Part shown: piece after piece, positions 5,495-12,875 of the stretch
How the letters are laid out: every line of letters begins with the position of its first letter
How positions within the stretch are numbered: position 1 is the first letter of the stretch
NCBI RefSeq assembly: GCF_015057245.1
Contig: NZ_SVET01000027.1
Span: 1-21,321 of the forward strand
DNA: 21,321 nucleotides
Direction of reading: 5' to 3'
Source: Pseudobutyrivibrio ruminis
Lineage (GTDB): Bacteria; Bacillota; Clostridia; Lachnospirales; Lachnospiraceae
Program-made: the position numbers and the translations under genes
Notes under the pieces: model-generated
Database searches by the model: none
The model's input: the letters and a program-made list of their open reading frames with translations, nothing else
Told to the model about the DNA's origin: nothing

Positions 5495-6919
5495 TTGGGC
5501 GTTATAAAGAAAATAGGTGGCTTCTGCAAAAAGCATTTGAAGCTAATCATTGTTCTGGTTATCATTGTTGGCGTTATATTGTTTATAAGACACAAAGCAC
5601 AGGTTGCGGCCCAGGCTATGATTGATGCTCAAAACGAGCCAGTCACATCTACTGTGGAAAAGATGGATTTGAAAAAGTCTGTTGGTGTTACTGGAACACT
5701 TACAGCAAATGAGACACTTACTGTTACATCAACACTTGGTGGTACAGGTGTTACAGGCGTAAAGGTTTCTACTGTAAATTATGAGGTAGGAGATTACGTT
5801 GAAAAAGGCCAGACAGTAGTTGAGTTTGATGGCGATGATTATGAGCGCAAGCTTACAGAGCTCAATCTTCAGAATGATATTACAAACACTGAAGCTAGCA
5901 TGAGCATCGAGGATATGCAAAAATCCATCGAAGACACTCAGAAGAAGATTGATGAGAAGCAGAAGTGGCTTGATGATAATAAGATAATCTATGATAACCT
6001 TAAGGACGCTTTTGAACAGTACGAGAAATACAAGGATTATGATCAATCCGTAGTAGACCGATGGACAAAGGAGTCTCTAGCAGCACAAAACAGAAGTGAG
6101 CCAGTAACCATTCAGGGATACGAAGCTGTTGAGGATGAGATAGAAACTCTTAAGGAGCAAATCCGCACAACTCAGAACAAAATTGAGCTTGCACAGATGC
6201 AGCAGAACTATGCTCAGAACTACACACAGGTAGATGCTAAAAATGATCTTTATGAGAGCATGGATAAGACAAAGGTAGAGGCACCTATTTCAGGTTATAT
6301 CCTTACAATGAACGTTGAAGAGGGTAACAACTATACACAAGGCAATACCGTATTTACGATAGCTGATACAAGCGGATTCATTGTAGAGGCAACTGTTAAT
6401 GAATATGACGTAGCAAACATCCAGAAGGATTTACCAGCTACAGTTAAGTTCGAAGCTACAGGGGATGAGGAATTCACCGGTACAGTTTCATTCGTATCAA
6501 TTGCATCTGAGGCAACAACAAGTGCATCAAGTGCATCAGCTGCTTCATCAGCGTATGGTGCAGCTACAGCATCGTCAGCTGCAGGAAGCGCTGCATCATA
6601 CAAATTAAAGATTAAGATGGATGGAACAGACGATAGATTCCGTGTTGGTATGACAGCAAAGGCAAGCATCGTTCTTGATTCTGTTTCAGATGTACTTGCA
6701 GTACCTTATGACTGCGTTCAGCAGAAGGACGACGGAAGCTTCTTCGTAACATCTATCGCCGATGATGGAACAAAGAAGGATATCCCAGTTAACAAGGGAC
6801 TTGAAAGCGATTATTATGTAGAGATTTCTGGTGACGGAATCAAAGAAGGCATGACTGTAGAGGCAATCGTTAGCGATGCACCTAGTACAGATATTATGGA
6901 CTATATGACTATTGAATAG
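5495..6919 (+). CDS. Membrane-fusion/adaptor protein of a MacAB-like exporter (copy 1)
   Basis: 474 residues from a TTG start. AAAGGAGG (5481-5488) is correctly spaced only for TTG at 5495. The upstream ATG at 5474 would place that sequence inside its own coding region, and ATG at 5489 abuts it. Order of parts: basic cytoplasmic tail, one TM anchor (LKLIIVLVIIVGVILFI), a biotinyl-lipoyl-like half (VNYEVGDYVEKGQTVVEFDGDDY), an alpha-helical coiled-coil hairpin of about 110 residues, the second lipoyl half (VEAPISGYILTMNVEEGNNYTQGNTVF), and beta-barrel and membrane-proximal domains. A Ser/Ala-rich low-complexity insert sits in the beta-barrel. It is followed by its ATPase and FtsX-type permease. 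Gram-positive homologues such as YknX assist export of, or defence against, peptides; the substrate here is unknown. Confidence 0.9.
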   Translation: MGVIKKIGGFCKKHLKLIIVLVIIVGVILFIRHKAQVAAQAMIDAQNEPVTSTVEKMDLKKSVGVTGTLTANETLTVTSTLGGTGVTGVKVSTVNYEVGDYVEKGQTVVEFDGDDYERKLTELNLQNDITNTEASMSIEDMQKSIEDTQKKIDEKQKWLDDNKIIYDNLKDAFEQYEKYKDYDQSVVDRWTKESLAAQNRSEPVTIQGYEAVEDEIETLKEQIRTTQNKIELAQMQQNYAQNYTQVDAKNDLYESMDKTKVEAPISGYILTMNVEEGNNYTQGNTVFTIADTSGFIVEATVNEYDVANIQKDLPATVKFEATGDEEFTGTVSFVSIASEATTSASSASAASSAYGAATASSAAGSAASYKLKIKMDGTDDRFRVGMTAKASIVLDSVSDVLAVPYDCVQQKDDGSFFVTSIADDGTKKDIPVNKGLESDYYVEISGDGIKEGMTVEAIVSDAPSTDIMDYMTIE

Positions 6920-6928
6920 GAGGTCGTT

Positions 6929-7681
6929 ATGGCAGCAGGAGATTTAATGCTAGACCTTCGTGATATTCATAAGAGCTTTTTCATCGGCACACCAAACGAA
7001 TTTGAGGTCCTTCATGGAATCAATCTTACTGTTAATCAGGGAGAGTTTGTTTCCATTGTAGGACAGTCGGGTTCTGGTAAATCAACGCTGATGAACATCA
7101 TCGGTGCCTTAGATAGACCGACTCTTGGCGAGTACACCCTTGATGGGGTTGATATTGAAAAAGCAAAAGATCATGAATTGTCTGCACTTAGAAATAAAAA
7201 GATAGGTTTCGTATTTCAGACCTACAATCTGATTGCGAGAACCAACGCACTTAAAAACGTTGAACTTCCAATGATGTACGCAGGAATGGGACGTGGTGAG
7301 CGTACAGACAGAGCAAAGATGCTACTTGAAGAAGTTGGCATGACAGACAGAATGCATCACAACCCAGACGAGCTTTCCGGTGGACAGAAACAGCGTGTAG
7401 CCATTGCACGAGCTATGGCCAACGACCCAGCTATCATCCTTGCAGATGAGCCTACTGGTGCGCTGGATTCAGCTACTGGACGAATGATAATGGATATATT
7501 CCACAAGCTCCATGAGGAGCAGGGGAAGACAATTCTTCTTATTACCCACTCGCCTGAGCTTTCTCAGGAGACAGACAGAATTATCACTATAAAGGATGGC
7601 ACAATCCTTGGTGAGTCAAAGGGCAATTGGAAGGGACTTTCTTCTGATGAACGCGCTGGCGTCAAGAAGGAGGTGGAGTAA
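6929..7681 (+). CDS. MacB/LolD-type ABC exporter ATPase (copy 1)
   Basis: 250 residues. Walker A GQSGSGKST (45-53), Q-loop VFQTYNLIARTNA, signature LSGGQKQRVAIARA (149 on), Walker B IILADEPTGALD (169 on), switch LITHS; all are canonical. AGGAGGT lies 5 nt before the ATG. The stop shares a base with the permease start (TAATG at 7681). It is very similar to the copy 2 ATPase at 10830, differing mainly in the C-terminal 25 residues and scattered positions. Confidence 0.95.
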   Translation: MAAGDLMLDLRDIHKSFFIGTPNEFEVLHGINLTVNQGEFVSIVGQSGSGKSTLMNIIGALDRPTLGEYTLDGVDIEKAKDHELSALRNKKIGFVFQTYNLIARTNALKNVELPMMYAGMGRGERTDRAKMLLEEVGMTDRMHHNPDELSGGQKQRVAIARAMANDPAIILADEPTGALDSATGRMIMDIFHKLHEEQGKTILLITHSPELSQETDRIITIKDGTILGESKGNWKGLSSDERAGVKKEVE

Positions 7682-8967
7682 TGTTATTTACAGAAAACAT
7701 ACTGGTTGCCTTAGCAGGACTTAAGGCCAACATAATGCGCTCCCTTCTGACTATGCTTGGTATCATTATTGGTATTGCATCCGTTATTGCAATTATGACA
7801 GTTGGTAATTCCATCACATTGATTGTAAACAGCACCATGCAGGATCTTGGCGCAAACAACCTGGAGATGGGTGTTATGCAAAAATCCACAGACCAAACTA
7901 ATGAAGATGGAACAAGTTACGGTGATGGATATGTCAGAGAAATGACTGACAGCGATTTGATTACTGATGAGATGATTCAGGCGTATAAGGACGAATTCCC
8001 TGATGACGTTCAGTATATCCTGAAAATGGAAAATGTTGGTGACAAGGGTAAGGTTGTTGATGGCAATAAAAATGCCAATGTCCAAATTGTTGGATATAAC
8101 AAAGATACCTTTGAATTTAAGGATTACAAAATGGTTGCAGGACGTCAGTTCCTCAACCAGGACTTTGAAAATGCAAAGAAGGTTTGCTTGGTAACAGATA
8201 AATTTGTTGAGCGAATGTATGATGGCGATAGCAAAGCAGCTCTTGGCCAGGAGATTGAGGTTAATGTAGCTGGCACATACTATAATTACTACATAGTAGG
8301 TGTTTACGAATACGTTGAGGATAAGTTCTCATTTGGTGTTTCAGATAATCCAACAACAGAGCTTGTAATTCCTTACGAGACAGCTAGAACAGCTAATCAC
8401 AATCAAAATAAAGGCGATTACTACTTCACAATCGTTACATCAGTTAATACAAATAACGATGATTTTGCTATCAAGACACGTGATTTCTTTAATGTAAATT
8501 ACTATTCTAGAAATGACACTTACGAGGTAATGGTTGTAAGTATGACATCTATGATGGATTCTATGAATTCCATGATAGGCATGATTCAGCTAGCTCTTTC
8601 GGTAATCGCCGGTATATCACTTGTAGTTGGTGGTATCGGTGTTATGAATATCATGCTGGTATCAATTACAGAGCGAACCAAGGAAATCGGTACACGAAAA
8701 GCCCTTGGTGCTACAAATAGTTCTATCCGAATGCAGTTTATAACCGAATCAGTTGTTATCTGCGTAATCGGTGGAATCATCGGAATTATACTTGGTGTAG
8801 TTCTTGGTACAGTTGCTGTTAAGCTGATGGGATATGAGGCAGCAGTCTCAGCTCAAAGTATCATAGTTGCCGTAGCCTTCTCAATGGCTATCGGTATCTT
8901 CTTTGGATACTATCCAGCCAACAAGGCGGCGAAACTAAACCCTATAGATGCATTGCGTTATGAATAA
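7681..8967 (+). CDS. FtsX/MacB-type ABC permease (copy 1)
   Basis: 428 residues. TM1 near the N terminus (LLTMLGIIIGIASVIAIMTVG), a large extracellular MacB-type domain (about 45-290), then three TM helices: LALSVIAGISLVVGGIGVMNIMLVSI, VVICVIGGIIGIILGVVLGTVAV and IIVAVAFSMAIGIFFGYYP. The conserved coupling motif TERTKEIGTRKALGAT and the terminal NPIDALRYE are both present. This is the mechanotransmission-type permease fold. Start and end are unambiguous. The operon ends here with a structured intergenic region and terminator. Confidence 0.94.
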   Translation: MLFTENILVALAGLKANIMRSLLTMLGIIIGIASVIAIMTVGNSITLIVNSTMQDLGANNLEMGVMQKSTDQTNEDGTSYGDGYVREMTDSDLITDEMIQAYKDEFPDDVQYILKMENVGDKGKVVDGNKNANVQIVGYNKDTFEFKDYKMVAGRQFLNQDFENAKKVCLVTDKFVERMYDGDSKAALGQEIEVNVAGTYYNYYIVGVYEYVEDKFSFGVSDNPTTELVIPYETARTANHNQNKGDYYFTIVTSVNTNNDDFAIKTRDFFNVNYYSRNDTYEVMVVSMTSMMDSMNSMIGMIQLALSVIAGISLVVGGIGVMNIMLVSITERTKEIGTRKALGATNSSIRMQFITESVVICVIGGIIGIILGVVLGTVAVKLMGYEAAVSAQSIIVAVAFSMAIGIFFGYYPANKAAKLNPIDALRYE

Positions 8968-8975
8968 TATACTCC

Positions 8976-9059
8976 GCTAGTTACGCCTACAAGCCTACTG
9001 ATTTCTCCGCTCGATGACATATCTCGCTTGAGAAATAGTAGAGCTTGTTGCCTACTAGC
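8976..9059. repeat. Large imperfect inverted repeat between the two exporter operons
   Basis: Pairing blocks in order: GCTAGT/ACTAGC (8976-8981/9054-9059), ACAAGC/GCTTGT (8989-8994/9043-9048), CTACT/AGTAG (8995-8999/9037-9041) and ATTTCTC/GAGAAAT (9001-9007/9030-9036), around a 22-nt loop. It lies just after the permease stop and just before a terminator. It could be an mRNA 3' stabiliser, a small RNA or a mobile-element remnant. Confidence 0.7.
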
Positions 9060-9065
9060 TCATTT

Positions 9066-9099
9066 AAAGCCGACAGGTATTATGCCTGTTGGCTTTTTT
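9066..9099 (+). terminator. Rho-independent terminator of exporter operon 1
   Basis: 12-bp stem AAAGCCGACAGG (9066-9077) / CCTGTTGGCTTT (9085-9096) with one G-T pair, loop TATTATG, and a run of six T. Confidence 0.93.
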
Positions 9100-9274
9100 G
9101 TTACGGTTTCCGGAGTAACAGGATGTTTTTTTATTGAATTTGTACGTTCTGAGAACCCCATGTGACGACCATCTGAATTATTCTGAAAGGTATGTGGAAT
9201 CCGTTTACTTGGGGGAAAAATCCTAGTAAAGTGTGTGAAGTTAATCAAAAACATATTTTACCAGGAGGGACAAA

Positions 9275-10819
9275 ATGCCGAAGGATTCTCAAAAGTTTTC
9301 TATCCTTTCTAAATTGGGTAGTTTTGTAAAGCGCTTTGGCCGCTTTATTAAAAAACATTTATTACTATTTATTATAATTATCATTTTAATCGTAGTTGGA
9401 ATTATATTTGGAAGAAAATATCTGTTGAAGACAAACTCACATGAAGTTGAGGAAACACAGACACTTACAACTTCTGTAGAAGTAATGGATTTGCAGTCTT
9501 CCATTAGTGTAACTGGTACACTTGCAGCAGGACAGGAACAGTCTGTAACATCAACAGTTGCAACAGGTACTGAGGTTGCAGCAGTTTACTATGAAGTAGG
9601 CGACTATGTTGAAGCTGGAACGGTTATCGTAGAGTTTGATGCAGATGATTACGCAACAAAGCTTGCTGAGTTAAATGCAAAATACAACATCTCTGATATC
9701 GAGGATGCTCATACTCTTCAAGATTATTTAGATCAGATTGAAGATAAGCAGGAAGAGATGGCTGAGATTCAGGAATACTTAGATGAGTGGGCTGATGTTT
9801 ATAATAACCTTGTGGATGCCTACAATGATTATCTTGAGTATGGAAATTCAGATTCATCAGTAGCTAGTCGTTGGACAACAGAGTCAAACGCAGCAAAGAC
9901 TCTTGACGACGGAAATGGTGTAACGATTTCTGGTTACGAATCTAAGCAGGAAGAATTAGAAACACTTCAGGATGAAATCGAAGAGCTTCAGTATCAGTAT
10001 GAGTTAGAGCAGTTGAATCAAGAGTATGACAATACATATACAAAGTCAGAAGAGTATGATTCAGTAACGGAAAGCCAGTCAGGCACACAGGTTGTTGCTC
10101 CATTTTCTGGATACATTACAGCAATCAATGTAGAAGAGGGAAATAACTATACACAGGGTAATACCGTATTTACGATTTCAAATACAGATTCCTTTGTTGT
10201 AGAGGCAACAGTTGATGAGTACGACATTGCATCTCTTAGCGAAGGTCTTTCTGCTGTAGTTAAATTTGATGCTACAGACGATGATGAGTTTACAGGTACA
10301 GTTTCATATGTTGCAGTAACATCTGATTCTACAACCTCAAGCTCATCTTCAAGCTCATCTTCAAGCTCATCTTCAAGCACAGGTAGCACATCTTCTAGCT
10401 ATGAAGTGAAGATTACACTTGATGACACAGATGACAGACTACGTGTTGGTATGACAGCAAAGGCTTCAGTTATCCTTGAATCAGTAACAGATGCTTACGC
10501 AGTACCATATGATTGTGTTGAGACAGATGCAGATGGAAATAGCTATGTAACAGCTGTTGATGATGAAGGAAATGAGACAAAGATTGAGGTAACGCTTGGT
10601 CTTGAAAGTGATTACTATGTACAGATTATCAGCGATGAATTATCAGAAGGACTTCAGGTAAAGGCAACAGCATCAAGTACATCTAATAATTCATCAGATG
10701 AGTCACAGGATGAAAACAACTCATTACTTAACATGGGCGGCGGCCAAGGTGGCGGCGACATGGGCGGTGGTGCTCCAAGTGGTGGCGGCGGCCAGGGTGG
10801 CGGCCCAGGCGGAATGTAG
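9275..10819 (+). CDS. Membrane-fusion/adaptor protein of a MacAB-like exporter (copy 2)
   Basis: 514 residues. CAGGAGGGACAAA precedes the ATG. Same layout as copy 1: basic tail, TM anchor (LLLFIIIIILIVVGIIFG), lipoyl half (YEVGDYVEAGTVIVEFDADDY), acidic coiled-coil hairpin, second lipoyl half (VVAPFSGYITAINVEEGNNYTQGNTVF), beta-barrel. Two features differ. The beta-barrel insert is a long poly-Ser run encoded by a 12-bp tandem repeat, and the C terminus adds a Ser/Asn/Glu linker and a Gly-rich tail (GGGQGGGDMGGG and on) of about 35 residues. The coiled coil is much more acidic than in copy 1. The 175 bp before it (9100-9274) show no convincing promoter. Confidence 0.92.
   Translation: MPKDSQKFSILSKLGSFVKRFGRFIKKHLLLFIIIIILIVVGIIFGRKYLLKTNSHEVEETQTLTTSVEVMDLQSSISVTGTLAAGQEQSVTSTVATGTEVAAVYYEVGDYVEAGTVIVEFDADDYATKLAELNAKYNISDIEDAHTLQDYLDQIEDKQEEMAEIQEYLDEWADVYNNLVDAYNDYLEYGNSDSSVASRWTTESNAAKTLDDGNGVTISGYESKQEELETLQDEIEELQYQYELEQLNQEYDNTYTKSEEYDSVTESQSGTQVVAPFSGYITAINVEEGNNYTQGNTVFTISNTDSFVVEATVDEYDIASLSEGLSAVVKFDATDDDEFTGTVSYVAVTSDSTTSSSSSSSSSSSSSSTGSTSSSYEVKITLDDTDDRLRVGMTAKASVILESVTDAYAVPYDCVETDADGNSYVTAVDDEGNETKIEVTLGLESDYYVQIISDELSEGLQVKATASSTSNNSSDESQDENNSLLNMGGGQGGGDMGGGAPSGGGGQGGGPGGM
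10337..10378 (+). repeat. 12-bp in-frame tandem repeat encoding poly-Ser
   Basis: TCAAGCTCATCT repeated perfectly at 10337, 10349 and 10361, with a partial fourth copy from 10373, inside the second adaptor gene. Each unit encodes four serines, so unit gain or loss by slippage would keep the frame. Confidence 0.93.
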
Positions 10820-10829
10820 GAGGTGAATT

Positions 10830-11561
10830 ATGGCAGCAGGAGATATTATGTTAGATCTTCGTGACATCCATAAGAGCTTCTTTATCGGCACACCAAACGA
10901 ATTTGAGGTTCTTCACGGCGTTAATTTTAGCGTCCGTGAAGGAGAATTCGTATCAATAGTGGGACAGTCTGGTTCAGGAAAGTCAACACTTATGAATATT
11001 ATTGGTGCCTTGGATAGACCAACAAGTGGTGAGTATACACTTGATGGTGTGGACATAGAAAAAGCGAAGGACCACGAATTATCTATTCTAAGAAATAAGA
11101 AAATTGGATTTGTATTCCAGACCTACAATTTGATAGCGAGAACAAACGCTATTAAGAATGTAGAGCTTCCAATGATGTACGCTGGCATTGGTCGAGCTGA
11201 AAGAAATGAGAGAGCGAAAATGCTTTTAGAGCAGGTTGGCATGACAAACAGAATGATGCATAACCCAGACGAGCTCTCCGGTGGACAAAAACAGCGTGTA
11301 GCCATTGCAAGAGCTATGGCAAATGACCCAGCAATCATTCTTGCTGATGAGCCTACAGGTGCCCTTGATTCTGCTACTGGACGATTAATCATGGATATAT
11401 TCCATAAGCTCCATGAGGAACAGGGCAAGACTATTGTTTTGATTACTCACTCAAATGAGCTTTCGTTGGAGACAGAGCGTATCATCACACTTCGAGATGG
11501 TGATATAAGAGGCGAGTCTAAAGGTCAGTGGGAAACAATAAAGGAGGATTTAGCATGCTAA
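10830..11561 (+). CDS. MacB/LolD-type ABC exporter ATPase (copy 2)
   Basis: 243 residues, with the same motifs as copy 1 (GQSGSGKST, LSGGQKQRVAIARA, IILADEPTGALD, LITHS). The first 25 residues are identical except one (MAAGDIMLDLRDIHKSFF and on). AGGAGGT lies upstream of the ATG. The C terminus ends in a different sequence (KEDLAC) and overlaps the permease start by 7 bp. Near-identity with the first ATPase suggests recent duplication or strong constraint or gene conversion. Confidence 0.95.
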   Translation: MAAGDIMLDLRDIHKSFFIGTPNEFEVLHGVNFSVREGEFVSIVGQSGSGKSTLMNIIGALDRPTSGEYTLDGVDIEKAKDHELSILRNKKIGFVFQTYNLIARTNAIKNVELPMMYAGIGRAERNERAKMLLEQVGMTNRMMHNPDELSGGQKQRVAIARAMANDPAIILADEPTGALDSATGRLIMDIFHKLHEEQGKTIVLITHSNELSLETERIITLRDGDIRGESKGQWETIKEDLAC

Positions 11562-12841
11562 TTATGGAAAACGTCCTCCTAGCACTGGCAGGACTAAAGT
11601 CCAATATAATGCGTTCTCTGCTTACAATGCTTGGTATCATCATCGGTATTGCGTCAGTTATTGCAATCATGACTGTTGGTAATTCTATCACAGTTATGGT
11701 TAACACGCAGATGCAGGAGATGGGTGCAAATAACTTAACAGTTGGAGTATCAGCAAAGAGTACTTCGGAGGAGACAACTTCCTCAGGACTTCATTTCGGC
11801 GCCGGAAATCGTAGATCAATGGACACAGAAGATTACATTACCGACGATATGATAGATTCCTTCCTTGAGGAATACAGCGATAACATCAAATATACACTCC
11901 TTTCATCAACTGTAGGTTCAGGAACAGCCATCGACGGTGATTTATATGCATATGTTAATGTTGTAGGTTATAACGAGGATTATATGGAATATAACGACCC
12001 AGAGATACTTGCAGGTCGTACATTCATAGAAAAGGATTATGAAAATGCTCAGAAGGTTTGTATTGTTTCAGACTACTTTGTTAATAACATGTTTGATGGG
12101 GATACTTCCGCTGCTTTGGGCTCTGCTGTAGAAATCAGCATAAACGGAAAGTATTATACATACTACATCGTAGGTGTTTACGAATACGATGATAGTACAT
12201 GGTCTAGCAATTCTACTGAAGATACAACAACAGATTTATATATCCCTTACGATACAGCTAGAACACAGCTTCATACAATTAATGATGGATATGAAAGCTT
12301 TACACTTGTAACAACAATTGATACTGATTCAGAGGAGTTTGCAGACACTGTTGAAACTTATTTCAACACAATGTATTACTCTAACAATGATGATTATGAG
12401 GTTTCAGTTACAAGCATGGCCAGCATGATTGAATCAATGACCACAATGATTGGAACGATTGAGCTTGCACTTGCAATCATCGCAGGTATATCTCTTGTTG
12501 TTGGTGGTATTGGTGTTATGAATATCATGCTTGTATCAATCACAGAGCGTACTAAAGAAATTGGTACTAGAAAAGCTTTGGGAGCAACAAACGGTTCCAT
12601 CAGGCTTCAGTTCATTACAGAATCAGTTGTTATCTGTATTATGGGTGGACTTATCGGAATAATACTTGGTGTTGTTCTAGGATCTGTAGCTGCCACATAC
12701 ATGGGCTACTCAGCATCCGTATCAATCGGCGCCATCATAATTGCCGTAGCCTTCTCTATGGCCATCGGAATCTTCTTCGGATACTATCCAGCTAACAAAG
12801 CTGCGAAATTAAATCCAATCGAGGCTTTACGATATGAATAA
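11555..12841 (+). CDS. FtsX/MacB-type ABC permease (copy 2)
   Basis: 428 residues. The start at 11555 (MLIMENVLLALAGLKSN) is preferred over the upstream GTG at 11528: it aligns with the copy 1 start and has AGGAGG (11542-11547) upstream. TM1 (LLTMLGIIIGIASVIAIMTVG) and the C-terminal three-TM block including TERTKEIGTRKALGAT and NPIEALRYE are almost the same as copy 1, while the extracellular domain (about 45-290) has diverged strongly. Since that domain faces the adaptor and substrate, the two exporters probably handle different substrates. Confidence 0.94.
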   Translation: MLIMENVLLALAGLKSNIMRSLLTMLGIIIGIASVIAIMTVGNSITVMVNTQMQEMGANNLTVGVSAKSTSEETTSSGLHFGAGNRRSMDTEDYITDDMIDSFLEEYSDNIKYTLLSSTVGSGTAIDGDLYAYVNVVGYNEDYMEYNDPEILAGRTFIEKDYENAQKVCIVSDYFVNNMFDGDTSAALGSAVEISINGKYYTYYIVGVYEYDDSTWSSNSTEDTTTDLYIPYDTARTQLHTINDGYESFTLVTTIDTDSEEFADTVETYFNTMYYSNNDDYEVSVTSMASMIESMTTMIGTIELALAIIAGISLVVGGIGVMNIMLVSITERTKEIGTRKALGATNGSIRLQFITESVVICIMGGLIGIILGVVLGSVAATYMGYSASVSIGAIIIAVAFSMAIGIFFGYYPANKAAKLNPIEALRYE

Positions 12842-12843
12842 AA

Positions 12844-12874
12844 AAATGCCAGCCCTCTGGGCTGGCATTTTTTT
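12844..12874. terminator. Bidirectional terminator
   Basis: Perfect 12-bp stem AAATGCCAGCCC (12844-12855) / GGGCTGGCATTT (12859-12870), loop TCT, followed by T-rich and preceded by A-rich sequence. It serves exporter operon 2 and the converging ABC-F gene. Confidence 0.95.
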
Positions 12875-12875
12875 A

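Noticed and set aside
9100..9274. Promoter for the second exporter operon
   Set aside because: Candidates such as TTTACT (9204) with TAGTAA (9224) have a 14-nt spacer, too short to support.
12394..12600. Antisense frame in the permease gene
   Set aside because: The same shadow appears at the equivalent place in the first permease copy; it reflects TM codon composition.
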